Source: Chakrabartia godavariana (GTDB lineage Bacteria > Pseudomonadota > Alphaproteobacteria > Sphingomonadales > Sphingomonadaceae). Taken from it: a stretch of DNA of 64,000 bases. Shown piece by piece: positions 9,719 through 18,970 of this stretch. The DNA lies in contig RKSN01000001.1 in the NCBI GenBank assembly GCA_005518185.1, positions 1,116,501 to 1,180,500 of the forward strand, read 5' to 3'. A program made the position numbers and the translations under genes. Within the stretch, counting starts at the first letter, position 1; each line of letters begins with the position of its first letter. The notes below the pieces were generated by a model, which made no database searches, was not told the origin of the DNA, and saw only the letters and a list, made by a program, of their open reading frames with translations.

Positions 9719-10354
9719 TCAGGGCAGGCCAAGCGCCTTGTGCGTCTGAAGCGACAGCCGCCAGCGCGGATGGTCCATGACGAACGCGATGGCCGCCTTC
9801 AGATTTTCGTCGCGCGCGATGCTGTCCATCGGCTGGATCAGGAAATGGTCGAACGCCCAGTCCTGCATGGCTTCCCAGTCGCTGCCCGGCTGCGGCCAGA
9901 CGAGCTTGAGTTCATTGCCCTGACGCTGGACGACATCGCTCCCGGCCTTGGGGCTGATGCACAGCCAGTCTATGCCGGGCGTCGCGGGCAAGGTACCGTT
10001 GCTCTCGACTCCGATCTCGAAGCCCCGGGCATGAAGCGCATCGATCAGCGCGGGATCGAGCTGGAGCATCGGCTCCCCACCGGTGATGACGACATAGGGC
10101 ACGCCGTCCGCACATGCGCCCCAGGTGCGATGCACCGCGTCCGCCAGATCTTCGGCGGTCGAGAACTTGCCACCGCCCTCTCCGTCGGTACCGACGAAAT
10201 CCGTGTCACAGAACTGGCAAATCGCGGTCGCGCGGTCCTGCTCCCGCCCGGTCCAGAGGTTGCAGCCGGAAAAGCGCATGAAGACGGCCCGGCGGCCCGC
10301 CTGCGCGCCTTCCCCCTGCAACGTCAGGAAGATTTCCTTGACCGAATAGGTCAC
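9719..10354 (-). CDS. queE: 7-carboxy-7-deazaguanine synthase QueE (radical SAM)
   Basis: Radical-SAM enzyme converting CPH4 to 7-carboxy-7-deazaguanine for queuosine. The cluster ligands are Cys31, Cys46 and Cys49, giving CX14CX2C rather than the usual CX3CX2C; this expanded motif is known in one QueE subclass. [11 protein letters not shown] (residues 11–21) and ITGGEPMLQ are also diagnostic. Length 211 aa. Its start overlaps the queC stop by 4 bases, so queC-queE form a coupled pair. Confidence 0.93.
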   Translation of the reverse strand: MTYSVKEIFLTLQGEGAQAGRRAVFMRFSGCNLWTGREQDRATAICQFCDTDFVGTDGEGGGKFSTAEDLADAVHRTWGACADGVPYVVITGGEPMLQLDPALIDALHARGFEIGVESNGTLPATPGIDWLCISPKAGSDVVQRQGNELKLVWPQPGSDWEAMQDWAFDHFLIQPMDSIARDENLKAAIAFVMDHPRWRLSLQTHKALGLP

Positions 10355-11055
10355 GGACGCGCCGCATAGATCGTCGGGTCCGGAACGCCCGCGTCATCAA
10401 ACCCCTTTTGCCGAAGACGGCAGCTGTCGCACTGGCCGCAATGGCGCCCATCGTCGGTCGGATCATAGCAGGACCAGCTCAGCCCGAGGTCGATGCCGAG
10501 TTCGGTCCCCGCTTTCACGATGTCTGCCTTGGACATCGCGACGAGCGGCGTATGCACGCGGAACGGATCACCCTCGACGCCCGCCTTCGTGGCGAGATTG
10601 GCCATATTCTCGAACGCGGCGATGAATTCGGCCCGGCAGTCGGGATAGCCCGAATAATCGAGCGCGTTGACGCCGATGGCGATATCCCGCGCCCCCACGG
10701 CTTCCGCCCAGCCGAGGCACAGCGAGAGGAAGATCGTGTTGCGTGCCGGCACATAGGTGACAGGAATGCCGGGTTCGACGCCGCCCTTGGGCACGGCAAT
10801 GGCACCGTCGGTCAGCGCGGAACCACCGAACTGCGTGAGATCCAGTGGCAGGACAACGTGTCGCTCCGCCTCCAGCGCCTCGGCCACACGCGCCGCGGCC
10901 TGAAGCTCGATCCGGTGCCGCTGGTTATAGTCGATGGTCAGCGCAAAAAGCCGCCAGCCCGCCGCTTTGGCCATGGCCGCGACCACCAGCGAGTCCAGCC
11001 CGCCAGAGACGAGCACAACCGCTGCGCCGCCATCAGATGCTTTTGGAAAGGTCAT
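10351..11055 (-). CDS. queC: 7-cyano-7-deazaguanine synthase QueC
   Basis: ATP-dependent conversion of 7-carboxy-7-deazaguanine to preQ0. The PP-loop motif SGGLDS is at residues 17–22. The C-terminal zinc site is visible as [20 protein letters not shown] (four Cys). Length 234 aa is normal. It is coupled to queE. queD and queF are not in this window. Confidence 0.95.
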   Translation of the reverse strand: MTFPKASDGGAAVVLVSGGLDSLVVAAMAKAAGWRLFALTIDYNQRHRIELQAAARVAEALEAERHVVLPLDLTQFGGSALTDGAIAVPKGGVEPGIPVTYVPARNTIFLSLCLGWAEAVGARDIAIGVNALDYSGYPDCRAEFIAAFENMANLATKAGVEGDPFRVHTPLVAMSKADIVKAGTELGIDLGLSWSCYDPTDDGRHCGQCDSCRLRQKGFDDAGVPDPTIYAARP

Positions 11056-11095
11056 GCCGCGCAGCTAGGCCGACTGGCCGCGTCTTTCAAGCAGC

Positions 11096-11126
11096 ACAAA
11101 AGAAGAGGGCCATCCGGAGATGGCCC
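11096..11126 (-). terminator. Rho-independent terminator upstream of queC
   Basis: A perfect 8-bp stem GGGCCATC-CGGA-GATGGCCC (11107–11126) is followed on the minus strand by TCTTCTTTTG. It would stop transcripts coming from the DUF3617-like gene before they enter queC. Confidence 0.65.
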
Positions 11127-11198
11127 CATGAGTTCACTTCACAATAGGGAGAGGAAGTTCACCATGAGAACTTCGAGGACCGGTCTAGCGCGTTAAGG

Positions 11199-11702
11199 TT
11201 AACGAATGCCTAAGCGTGGCCGAGCTTTCTCCCGCGCAGCAAGGCCCGGTGACGGCGCTGTGCACGTCCCCATCCGGCGCGCCTCGGCGCTGAACGCAAA
11301 GGGCGACTGGTCGGCGATGCCCTGCGTCTCGATCTGCACCAGTCGCGGGGTTTCCACGCGGATCGTGGTCCGACCGCTGCCGCCCGACGGGCAGGAATAT
11401 TGCACCGTCGCTTCGCGGCCATCGTCCGCAATCACGAAGCGGCTGCACACATTATTCGGGTGCCGCAACTGCAGCAGGACCTTGGGGTCCGACATGCAGA
11501 GGGTGCGGCTGGCCTCAGGATTGTCGCGCGACCGGATGTCCCACAGGCCCGGTTGCACCGAAAGGAGCGCCTTGATCGGGCGTAAGGGTGCCGTCGGCGC
11601 GGCGAGCCCGGGCCCCGTTGGGGTGATGGCAAGCGTGCCTGTGGCCAATGCCGCAGCAAGCCAGATCTTCGCGTTCAAACTCTTGCCCCCTGAAATACGC
11701 AC
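11199..11702 (-). CDS. Secreted DUF3617-like protein
   Basis: A hydrophobic N-terminus (AKIWLAAALATGTLAI) suggests a signal peptide, so probably periplasmic. The body has the DUF3617 pattern: PGLWDIRSRDNPEASRTLC near the front, paired cysteines in VCSRFVIADDG and VQYSCPSGG, and a final MGTC. Function of the family is unknown. The start is uncertain: GTG 11702 has a GGAG upstream, but TTG 11678 has a better-spaced GGGGG and would put the signal peptide right at the start. Length 167 aa (159 from TTG). It stands alone between hslO and a terminator. Confidence 0.7.
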   Translation of the reverse strand: MRISGGKSLNAKIWLAAALATGTLAITPTGPGLAAPTAPLRPIKALLSVQPGLWDIRSRDNPEASRTLCMSDPKVLLQLRHPNNVCSRFVIADDGREATVQYSCPSGGSGRTTIRVETPRLVQIETQGIADQSPFAFSAEARRMGTCTAPSPGLAAREKARPRLGIR

Positions 11703-11795
11703 CGAGCTCCAAAGAAAGCTATGGCTCCAATATGGGAATGTATTGGAAAAATACCACGCTCTTGATGACGCGCGCGTGAAAGGTCTGCGCCTGCG

Positions 11796-12662
11796 CTAGA
11801 TCTGGACAGGAAAGATCTTGGAGCAGAAGGCGCAATCGACCTTCACAATGCCGTGTTCATCGGCCATTTCCTGCCGCTCCGCCTCGCCAAACTTCATGAT
11901 GACCCCGCGCACGTGCTCCGCATCGCAGCGGCACCCCTTCTTCAGGCCGACCGCGTCGAGAATACGGATTTCCGGTTCCTCGTTGAACAGCCGCCAGATG
12001 ATGTCTTCCAGCGACAGTCCCCGTTCGGTCAGTTCCTCACCCGTGATCGTGTGGGCAAGCGCGAGGATGTGCTCCCACTCTGGATGGTCGGTGCGGACGT
12101 GGAGACGCTCACGCCCCACCTCCCCCTCGGGCAGATGCTGCACAAGCAGCCCCCCCGCAATGTCCCCCGACATTGCCGTGCGCACGAGGCTGGGGATCTG
12201 TTCCGACTGCGCAAAATAATGCTCGATGCAGTCGGCAAGGCAGGTGCCCTCAATGGGCACAATCCCCTGATACCGCTCCCCCGTCACCGCCTGATCGAAG
12301 GTGACCGCGAGATAGCCTTCGCCAAACAGCGTTTTCATGTCCGGATCGTGCGGCAGGTCGGCAATGCGCGCCGGGTCATGCTTCACATAGCCGCGCAGCT
12401 CGCCACCTCGGTAGTCGCAGACGAGAAGGTCGACAGCTCCGCCCTTGGTCTGCGCTTGCATCGTCATCTGGCCGTCGCCGTCATGAAGCGTGGTGCCGAG
12501 CAGGGCTGTGAGAACAAGCGCATCGGCCAGCAGCTTCTCGATCGCGGGCGGATAGCCGTGCGCGGCAAGAATATCTTCCAGCACCGGCCCCAACCGGACG
12601 ACGCGGCCCCGCGCGTTGCGCCCCGGGATCGTAAAGCCGAGAACCCGATCGAGATCGTTCAC
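11796..12662 (-). CDS. hslO: Redox-regulated chaperone Hsp33
   Basis: Holdase chaperone activated by oxidation of a zinc-bound cysteine cluster. The C-terminal switch is intact: CXC in [10 protein letters not shown] and CXXC in DCAFCSKIF. Length 288 aa is normal. The start overlaps the argF stop by 4 bases, so it is the last gene of argD-argF-hslO, an order often seen in alphaproteobacteria. Confidence 0.95.
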   Translation of the reverse strand: MNDLDRVLGFTIPGRNARGRVVRLGPVLEDILAAHGYPPAIEKLLADALVLTALLGTTLHDGDGQMTMQAQTKGGAVDLLVCDYRGGELRGYVKHDPARIADLPHDPDMKTLFGEGYLAVTFDQAVTGERYQGIVPIEGTCLADCIEHYFAQSEQIPSLVRTAMSGDIAGGLLVQHLPEGEVGRERLHVRTDHPEWEHILALAHTITGEELTERGLSLEDIIWRLFNEEPEIRILDAVGLKKGCRCDAEHVRGVIMKFGEAERQEMADEHGIVKVDCAFCSKIFPVQI

Positions 12663-13588
12663 GCGAGCAGCCCGTGCGCCCAGAGCAGGATCGACTTCTG
12701 CGCGTGGATGCGGTTCTCCGCCTCATCCCAGATTACGGACTGCGGACCGTCCAGCACGCTGTCGGTCGCCTCTTCGCCGCGATGCGCAGGCAGGCAGTGC
12801 AGGAATTTCGCGTCCGATTTGGCCTTCGCCATCAGCGCGTCATTGACCTGAAAGGGGAACATGGCGGCAATCTTGTTGTGCGCATGATCCTGCCCCATCG
12901 ACACCCAGGTGTCAGTGACGACGACGTCTGCGCCCAAAACCGCCTCCGCCGCGTCGTGGATGATGTCGATCCGGGCCCCTGCGGCGCGCGCGCGGTCGAT
13001 GAACCCGGCGTCAGGCTCATAGCCCTTGGGGCAGCCGATGCGGACGTTGAACTTCATGAGGCCTGCCGCCTCAATGATTGACGCGAGCACGTTGTTCCCA
13101 TCGCCCAGCCAGGCGACCTCAAGCCCCGGCAGCGCCTTGCCATGTTCCAGCAGCGTCAGCATATCGGCTACAATCTGGCAGGGATGCGACAGATCGGTCA
13201 GGCCGTTGATCACCGGCACATCCGAATAGGCCGCCATCTCTTCGATCTTGGCGTGGTCGTCGGTGCGGATGACGATGGCATCCACCATGCGCGAGAGCAC
13301 ACGTGCCGTGTCAGCAACCGTCTCCCCGCGCCCGATCTGCATCTGGCCCGCCGCCATGAACATGGCGTCGCCGCCCAGCTGACGCATCCCCATTTCAAAG
13401 CTGACGCGCGTGCGAGTCGAGTTTTTCTCAAAGATCATCCCGAGTGTATGATCCTTGAGCGGGGCATCGGCGTCAGGGCGGCCCTTGGGCCAACCGATCC
13501 GGGCGGCCTTCCGGTCCAGCGCGTCGTTCAGGATGGCCGCAATGGCATCCGCGCCCGCGTCGGACAGGTTGAGGAAATGCCGGGTCAC
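12659..13588 (-). CDS. argF: Ornithine carbamoyltransferase
   Basis: Ornithine + carbamoyl phosphate to citrulline in arginine synthesis. The carbamoyl-phosphate motif STRTR is at residues 57–61 and the catalytic HCLP at 264–267. Length 309 aa is normal. It overlaps argD and hslO by 4 bases each. Confidence 0.96.
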   Translation of the reverse strand: MTRHFLNLSDAGADAIAAILNDALDRKAARIGWPKGRPDADAPLKDHTLGMIFEKNSTRTRVSFEMGMRQLGGDAMFMAAGQMQIGRGETVADTARVLSRMVDAIVIRTDDHAKIEEMAAYSDVPVINGLTDLSHPCQIVADMLTLLEHGKALPGLEVAWLGDGNNVLASIIEAAGLMKFNVRIGCPKGYEPDAGFIDRARAAGARIDIIHDAAEAVLGADVVVTDTWVSMGQDHAHNKIAAMFPFQVNDALMAKAKSDAKFLHCLPAHRGEEATDSVLDGPQSVIWDEAENRIHAQKSILLWAHGLLA

Positions 13589-14775
13589 GCCGCGTCCGGC
13601 AGCGCAAAGCTGGCCGCCCCTGCCGAGAGCTTTTCCGTAAACTCGGCGATATGGGAGTCATCGATATTGAGCGGCGGCAGGATACGCACGACATTGTCGC
13701 CCGCTGCCACCGTCAACAGGCCGTGATTGTCGCGCAGATGCGCCACAAAGGCGCGGCTGTCATGCTTGAGCTTCAGGCCGAGCATCAGGCCCATGCCGCG
13801 CACGCTGTCGAACAGCTCGTCATGGTTCGGAATAAGCTGCTCCAGGCTGGCGCGCAGGCGGTCGCCCGTCGCCTTCACCTGATCGAGGAAGCCGGGCTCA
13901 AGGATGACGTCCAGAACGGCCATGCCTGCGGCGCAAGCAAGCGGGTTGCCGCCATAGGTGCTGCCATGCGTCCCGATGACCATGCCCGACGCCGCCTTTT
14001 CGGTCGCCAGGCACGCGCCCATGGGGAAGCCGCCGCCAATGCCCTTGGCCGACGCCATGATGTCGGGCAGGATGCCATATTGCTCATGCGCGTAGAGCGT
14101 GCCCGTGCGCGCAACGCCGCACTGCACTTCGTCAAATACGAGCATCAGGTCCTTTTCGTCGCAGATGTCGCGCAGCCCCTTGAGGAAGGCCGGGCTCGCC
14201 GGACGGATGCCGCCTTCGCCCTGCACGGGTTCCACGAGGAAGCCTGCCGTGTTCTCGTCAACTGCGGCCAGTGCTGCGTCGAGATCATCGAAAGGCACAA
14301 CGACAAAGCCTTCGAGCAGCGGCGCAAAGCCGTCACGCAGCTTTTCCTGATCGGTCGCGGAAATCGTCGCCATGGTGCGGCCATGGAAGGCGTTCTTGAA
14401 CGTGATCAGCACGTTCTTGTGCGCATTGCCCTTGGCATGGTGATAGCGCCGCGCCGTCTTGATCGCGCATTCAACCGCTTCCGCGCCCGAATTCGTCAGG
14501 AAGACCGTGTCGGCAAAAGTGTTGTCGACCAGACGCTGGGCGAACGCCTCGCCCTGCGGGCTGCCATAAAGGTTGGAGACGTGCATCAGCGTCGCCGCCT
14601 GATCGGCAATCGCCTTGGTCAGATGCGGGTGGCCATGCCCCAGAAGGTTGACCGCGATGCCGCTCGCGAAATCAAGCGCACGTCGACCGTCCTCGCTGAT
14701 GAGGTACGCGCCCTCCCCTTTGACCGGGCGAAAACCGCACCGGGGATAAACGGGCATCAAGGGCGTGATCGTCAT
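13585..14775 (-). CDS. argD: Acetylornithine aminotransferase
   Basis: PLP-dependent class-III aminotransferase of arginine synthesis. The cofactor region [11 protein letters not shown] and the Lys-containing SAKGIGGG are present. Start ATG 14775 has AGGAGG nine bases upstream. Length 396 aa is normal. First gene of argD-argF-hslO. Some members also act as succinyldiaminopimelate aminotransferase, which sequence alone does not settle. Confidence 0.94.
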   Translation of the reverse strand: MTITPLMPVYPRCGFRPVKGEGAYLISEDGRRALDFASGIAVNLLGHGHPHLTKAIADQAATLMHVSNLYGSPQGEAFAQRLVDNTFADTVFLTNSGAEAVECAIKTARRYHHAKGNAHKNVLITFKNAFHGRTMATISATDQEKLRDGFAPLLEGFVVVPFDDLDAALAAVDENTAGFLVEPVQGEGGIRPASPAFLKGLRDICDEKDLMLVFDEVQCGVARTGTLYAHEQYGILPDIMASAKGIGGGFPMGACLATEKAASGMVIGTHGSTYGGNPLACAAGMAVLDVILEPGFLDQVKATGDRLRASLEQLIPNHDELFDSVRGMGLMLGLKLKHDSRAFVAHLRDNHGLLTVAAGDNVVRILPPLNIDDSHIAEFTEKLSAGAASFALPDAA

Positions 14776-14804
14776 GGCATTTGCCTCCTGTTCAACCGCA
14801 ATAC

Positions 14805-14829
14805 AAAAAGGCGGCCAATCGGGGCCGCC
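14805..14829 (-). terminator. Rho-independent terminator of the ABC permease gene
   Basis: On the minus strand a 7-bp GC stem (GGCGGCC with GGCCGCC, 6-base loop) is followed by TTTTTG. It lies about 100 bases downstream of the permease stop and just before argD. The rest of 14776–14931 shows nothing else recognisable apart from the argD ribosome-binding site. Confidence 0.75.
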
Positions 14830-14931
14830 TTCAAGCGAGAAGGGTATATACCGAGGGAGAAAAGCGCGGACAACCCCTGCCCTCTGGCCCTGCCCTTTGG
14901 CTCTGCCCGCTTCCCCTATTCCGCCGTCAAA

Positions 14932-15759
14932 TCAGCTCTTGATCTTCCAGCCACTCTTCAGAAGCGAATAGCAGATCAGCGCCAGCGCGGCGTTAATGGC
15001 CAGAAGAAGGCCAACGCCGAAGCCCAACGGAATGTCGGCCTGCCCAATGAACCCATAGCGGAAACCGGAGATCGCATAGTGGAACGGATTGGCGTGGCTG
15101 ATCGCGGCAAAGGTCGGCGCGAGCTTGTCGACCGAATAGAAGGTGCCCGACAGGAGCGCGAGCGGCGCCACGACGAAATTGGTGACGGCGGCCGCATGGT
15201 CAAACTTCTCCGCCCAGATCGACGTCAGCACGCCCATGAACGCAAGCATCGACGAGCCGAGCAGGCCGAACAGGAAAATCGCCCAGATATGCTTGGGCGA
15301 CACGTGCACACCCGGCCAGAGGAGCATGGCAAGCCAGATCGCAAAGCCGACAAAGACGGCACGCGTCACCGCAGCACCTGCCAGCCCGAACAGAACCTCG
15401 GCGGTCGAGAGCGGCGGCATCAGATAATCGACGATCGTCCCCTGGATCTTGCCGACGAGAAGCGAGAAGCTGCTATTGGCAAAGCTGTTCTGCATCATGC
15501 CCATGATGATGAGGCCCGGCGCCAGAAAATCGGCAAAGGGCGCACCCAGAACCTCACGCTTCACGCCGCCCAGTGCCACCGTGAAAATCACGAGATAGAG
15601 CATGGTCGTGAGCGCGGGTGCCCAGATGGTCTGGACCTGCACCTTGAAAAAGCGGCGCACCTCCTTCACATAGAGGGCTTGCAAGCCTCCCCAGTTGACC
15701 GAACGGATAGACGGAACGCCGGGTTCGCTGCGGATTGAAATTTCGGACTCGCTGTTCAT
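14932..15759 (-). CDS. ABC-2 type transporter permease
   Basis: Membrane subunit of an ABC exporter, 275 aa with six hydrophobic segments. The ABC-2 signature is seen in NPFHYAISGFRYGFIG near residues 222–237, and the middle PLSTAEVLFGLAGAAVTR fits the YadH/NodJ-like group. The substrate is unknown. The ATPase gene is not adjacent. It is transcribed alone, divergent from gcrA across 76 bases, with its own terminator. Confidence 0.88.
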   Translation of the reverse strand: MNSESEISIRSEPGVPSIRSVNWGGLQALYVKEVRRFFKVQVQTIWAPALTTMLYLVIFTVALGGVKREVLGAPFADFLAPGLIIMGMMQNSFANSSFSLLVGKIQGTIVDYLMPPLSTAEVLFGLAGAAVTRAVFVGFAIWLAMLLWPGVHVSPKHIWAIFLFGLLGSSMLAFMGVLTSIWAEKFDHAAAVTNFVVAPLALLSGTFYSVDKLAPTFAAISHANPFHYAISGFRYGFIGQADIPLGFGVGLLLAINAALALICYSLLKSGWKIKS

Positions 15760-15835
15760 TGCACAATCGCCTATCGGCTAGCGCCGATTGCCGCAAGGGT
15801 GGCGCACAGTCCTATTTGGTTGAAGTGGTGATAGA

Positions 15836-16510
15836 ATGTCCTGGACCGACGAACGCATCGAACAGTTGAAGACGATGTGGACCAAGGGGATGACCGCATC
15901 CCAGATCGCCGAAGAGCTGGGTGGCGTCAGCCGCAACGCCGTGATCGGCAAGGCGCACCGCCTTGGCCTCCAGTCGCGCCCGTCCCCGGTGAAGGCCAAT
16001 GACGGTGAGGACGCCCCGGCCCGCAAGCCTGCCGCGCCTCGTGCCAAGCCCGCGCCTGCAGCACCTGCCGCAGCCCCGGCTGCCAAGCCGCAACCCGCGC
16101 CCGCTGCGCGTCAGGCTGCAGCCCCGAGCATGCCCTCTGCCCCGCGGTCGACCAATCCCGACCAGATGCCGCCGACGATCCGGTCCATCGGCCCGGGCGG
16201 TTTCGTGCGCCAAAATCCCGGTGAACAGAGCGCCCCGCCGCCGCCTGCTCCGCCGCGTCGCCTCGTGCCTGCGCGCCCCAGCCCCGAAATAGCCGACAAG
16301 ACGTCGCTGCTCGATCTTAATGATCGCATCTGCAAATGGCCGCTCGGCCATCCGGGGGAGCCCGACTTCCACTTCTGCGGCGAAAAGGTGAACCCCGGTT
16401 TCCCCTATTGCGTCGACCATTGCGGCCTTGCCTATCAGGCCCAGATGCCGCGTCGCGACCGCAAGCCGCTGCCCTTTGCCGTGCCGGGGGCGAAACCCAG
16501 CGGGGGATAA
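15836..16510 (+). CDS. gcrA: Cell cycle regulator GcrA
   Basis: Alphaproteobacterial transcription factor that binds sigma70 and senses CcrM-methylated GANTC sites. The N-terminal DNA-binding helices (SWTDERIEQLKTMWTKGMTA; GGVSRNAVIGKAHRLGL) are clear. A long Pro/Ala/Lys-rich linker (about residues 50–150) joins them to the C-terminal sigma-binding part (DRICKWPLGHPGEPDF; NPGFPYCVDHCGLAY). At 224 aa it is longer than Caulobacter GcrA (173 aa) because of the linker. A GANTC site (GACTC, 15746–15750) lies about 90 bases upstream, inside the divergent gene. Confidence 0.93.
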   Translation: MSWTDERIEQLKTMWTKGMTASQIAEELGGVSRNAVIGKAHRLGLQSRPSPVKANDGEDAPARKPAAPRAKPAPAAPAAAPAAKPQPAPAARQAAAPSMPSAPRSTNPDQMPPTIRSIGPGGFVRQNPGEQSAPPPPAPPRRLVPARPSPEIADKTSLLDLNDRICKWPLGHPGEPDFHFCGEKVNPGFPYCVDHCGLAYQAQMPRRDRKPLPFAVPGAKPSGG

Positions 16511-16560
16511 GTCGAACGTCGCACTTGCGCGGCTGACTCCGGGCGCACTATAGCGCGGCC

Positions 16561-18537
16561 ATGTCAGACGATCTGTTTGCGTCCACTCCCGCGAATTCAG
16601 GTAGCTACGACGCATCGTCGATCGAGGTTCTGGAAGGCTTGGAGCCTGTCCGGCGCCGCCCCGGCATGTATATCGGTGGCACCGATGAGCGCGCTTTTCA
16701 CCATCTGGCCGCCGAAGTCCTCGACAATGCGATGGATGAAGCCGTCGCCGGACACGCAACACGCATCGAAATTTCGCTGGAGCCTGGCAACCGCCTGACG
16801 ATCACGGACAATGGGCGCGGCATCCCCGTCGACCCGCATCCCAAATTCCCGGATAAGTCGGCGCTGGAGGTCATCCTCTCCACGCTCCACTCGGGCGGCA
16901 AGTTCAACGGCAAGGCCTATGCGACGTCGGGCGGCCTGCACGGCGTCGGCGTCTCGGTCGTCAACGCCCTGTCGAGCGACACCGTGGTCGAGGTTGCCCG
17001 GAACAAGGAACTGTTCCGCCAGCGCTTTTCCAAGGGGCAGACGCTTGGTCCGCTGGAAAAGCTCGGCCCCGTCAACAACCGGCGCGGTACAAGCGTGGCG
17101 TTCACGCCCGACACCGAAATCTTTGGCGAGATGAACTTCAAGCCCGCGCGCCTCTTCCGGCTTGCGCGGTCCAAGGCCTATCTCTTTGCCGGTGTCGAAA
17201 TCCGCTGGAAGTGCGCCGCCGAACTCATCTCGGACGACACCCCGACCGAAGCCGTCTTCCAGTTTCCCGGCGGGCTTGCCGACCATCTGCGTGAACAGGT
17301 GGGCGAGCGCGAATGCGTCACGGCGGACTTTTTCGCGGGCAATCAGGATTTCCCCGACGATCAGGGCCGGGTTGAATGGGCCGTCTCCTGGCCGCTCTGG
17401 TCCGAAGGCAGCTACAGCTATTATTGCAACACCATTCCGACGCCCGACGGCGGCACGCATGAGGCTGGCCTTCGCGCCGCCATCGTCAAGGGAATCCGGG
17501 CGTTCGGCGCACTCGTTGGCCAGAAGAAGGCCGAGAGCCTGCAGGCCGAAGACGTCGTCACCGGTGCTGAGATCATGCTGTCGGTCTTCATCCGGGACCC
17601 GCAGTTCCAAAGCCAGACCAAGGACCGTCTGACCTCGCCCGAAGCCGCGCGGCTCGTCGAGAATGCGGTGCGCGACCATTTCGACCATTTCCTTGCGGAC
17701 AATATGGAGCGCGGCAAGGCGCTGCTCGGCTACGTGCTCGATCGGATGGACGATCGCCTCCGGCGCAAGGCCGAGAAAGAAATCAAGCGCAAAACAGCGA
17801 CTTCAGCCCGAAAGCTCAGGCTTCCTGGCAAGCTGACCGACTGCTCCGAAGATGGTCCCGAGGGCACCGAGCTCTTCATCGTCGAAGGGGACAGCGCCGG
17901 CGGCTCGGCCAAGCAGGCCCGCAACCGCAAGACGCAGGCAATCCTGCCCATCCGCGGCAAGATCCTGAACGTCGCCTCCGCATCATCCGACAAGATCCGC
18001 GCCAACAGCGAAATCGCCGATCTCGCCCAGGCGCTCGGCTGCGGGATGCGCAAGGAGTGCAATCCCGATCTCCTGCGTTACGACCGCATCATCATCATGA
18101 CCGATGCCGATGTCGACGGCGCGCATATTGCGACGCTGCTGATGACCTTCTTCTTCCAGGAAATGGCCGACATCGTGCGGCAGGGCCATGTCTATATCGC
18201 GCAGCCCCCGCTCTATCGCCTGACGGTTGGCGCCAAATCCATCTATGCGCGCGACGATGCCCATCGCGCCCAGATCGAAGCCACAGAATTCAAGGGCAAG
18301 AAGGTCGAAGTCGCCCGCTTCAAAGGCCTTGGGGAAATGAACCCCGGGCAGTTGAAGGAAACGACGATGGACCCAAGCACGCGGTCGCTCATTCGTGTGA
18401 CGCTGCCGCAGGAATATGAAGAGCGTGCCGGTGTCCGCGATCTGGTCGACCGGCTCATGGGAAAAAATCCCGAGCACCGTTTCCAGTTCATTCAGGAAAA
18501 TGCGGCCCGGGTTGATGAAGAGGTAATCGACGCATGA
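16561..18537 (+). CDS. parE: DNA topoisomerase IV subunit B
   Basis: ATPase subunit of the decatenating type IIA topoisomerase. It has the GHKL ATP-binding motifs (VLDNAMDEAVAGH; TDNGRGIPVD; GGLHGVGVSVVNAL), the Toprim EGDSAGGSAKQAR, and DADVDGAHI. The C-terminus carries the ParE/GyrB ending KNPEHRFQFIQENA. At 658 aa without the long GyrB insertion it fits ParE better than GyrB. The following cytochrome gene overlaps its stop by 4 bases. Confidence 0.93.
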   Translation: MSDDLFASTPANSGSYDASSIEVLEGLEPVRRRPGMYIGGTDERAFHHLAAEVLDNAMDEAVAGHATRIEISLEPGNRLTITDNGRGIPVDPHPKFPDKSALEVILSTLHSGGKFNGKAYATSGGLHGVGVSVVNALSSDTVVEVARNKELFRQRFSKGQTLGPLEKLGPVNNRRGTSVAFTPDTEIFGEMNFKPARLFRLARSKAYLFAGVEIRWKCAAELISDDTPTEAVFQFPGGLADHLREQVGERECVTADFFAGNQDFPDDQGRVEWAVSWPLWSEGSYSYYCNTIPTPDGGTHEAGLRAAIVKGIRAFGALVGQKKAESLQAEDVVTGAEIMLSVFIRDPQFQSQTKDRLTSPEAARLVENAVRDHFDHFLADNMERGKALLGYVLDRMDDRLRRKAEKEIKRKTATSARKLRLPGKLTDCSEDGPEGTELFIVEGDSAGGSAKQARNRKTQAILPIRGKILNVASASSDKIRANSEIADLAQALGCGMRKECNPDLLRYDRIIIMTDADVDGAHIATLLMTFFFQEMADIVRQGHVYIAQPPLYRLTVGAKSIYARDDAHRAQIEATEFKGKKVEVARFKGLGEMNPGQLKETTMDPSTRSLIRVTLPQEYEERAGVRDLVDRLMGKNPEHRFQFIQENAARVDEEVIDA

Positions 18538-18968
18538 AGACATTCACTGCACTTGCCGCCCTGGCCCTGCTGTCGGCCTGCGGCTCAAAGCCCGCCGAAG
18601 ACACCGGCTCCACGAGCGGCGACACCGCTGCTACCGACACCAGCACGAACGGGACCGAGACCGCGTCGGCCGACGTCCGTCCCGCCGCCTGGGCACAGTG
18701 CGCAGCCTGTCACACGATCGCCAAGGATGCCCCGCACGCGCTTGGGCCGAACCTTTGGGGCGTTGCTGGCACGAAATCGGGCGAGATCAAGGGATATGAG
18801 TTCAGCCCCGCCATGAAGGCTGCTGGCCTGACCTGGGATGAGCCCACGCTCGACAAATATCTGGAAAATCCGCGCGCGATGGTTCCCGGCACCAAGATGT
18901 CCTTTGGCGGCATCGCCGATGCGGCCAAGCGCAAGGAACTCGTGACCTGGCTGCTCGCGCAGAAGTAA
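18534..18968 (+). CDS. Lipoprotein class I cytochrome c
   Basis: Type II signal peptide with lipobox LSAC (Cys16), then a Thr/Ser/Asp-rich linker (about residues 20–47), then a class I c-type domain. The heme motif CAACH is at 56–60; the likely axial Met is in PGTKMSF near residue 119. It resembles membrane-anchored cytochrome c2/c552-type electron shuttles. Length 144 aa. Start overlaps the parE stop (ATGA), an unusual pairing of topoisomerase and cytochrome. It is convergent with the CoA-ester lyase gene, 2 bases away. Confidence 0.9.
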   Translation: MKTFTALAALALLSACGSKPAEDTGSTSGDTAATDTSTNGTETASADVRPAAWAQCAACHTIAKDAPHALGPNLWGVAGTKSGEIKGYEFSPAMKAAGLTWDEPTLDKYLENPRAMVPGTKMSFGGIADAAKRKELVTWLLAQK

Positions 18969-18970
18969 GC

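Noticed and set aside
13651-15738. 695-codon open frame opposite argD and the ABC permease
   Set aside because: Runs through two opposite genes and a terminator; composition is that of an antisense shadow.
15746-15750. GANTC site as evidence for CcrM/GcrA control of gcrA
   Set aside because: GANTC is expected often by chance at this base composition, and this one is inside a coding region; noted but not claimed.
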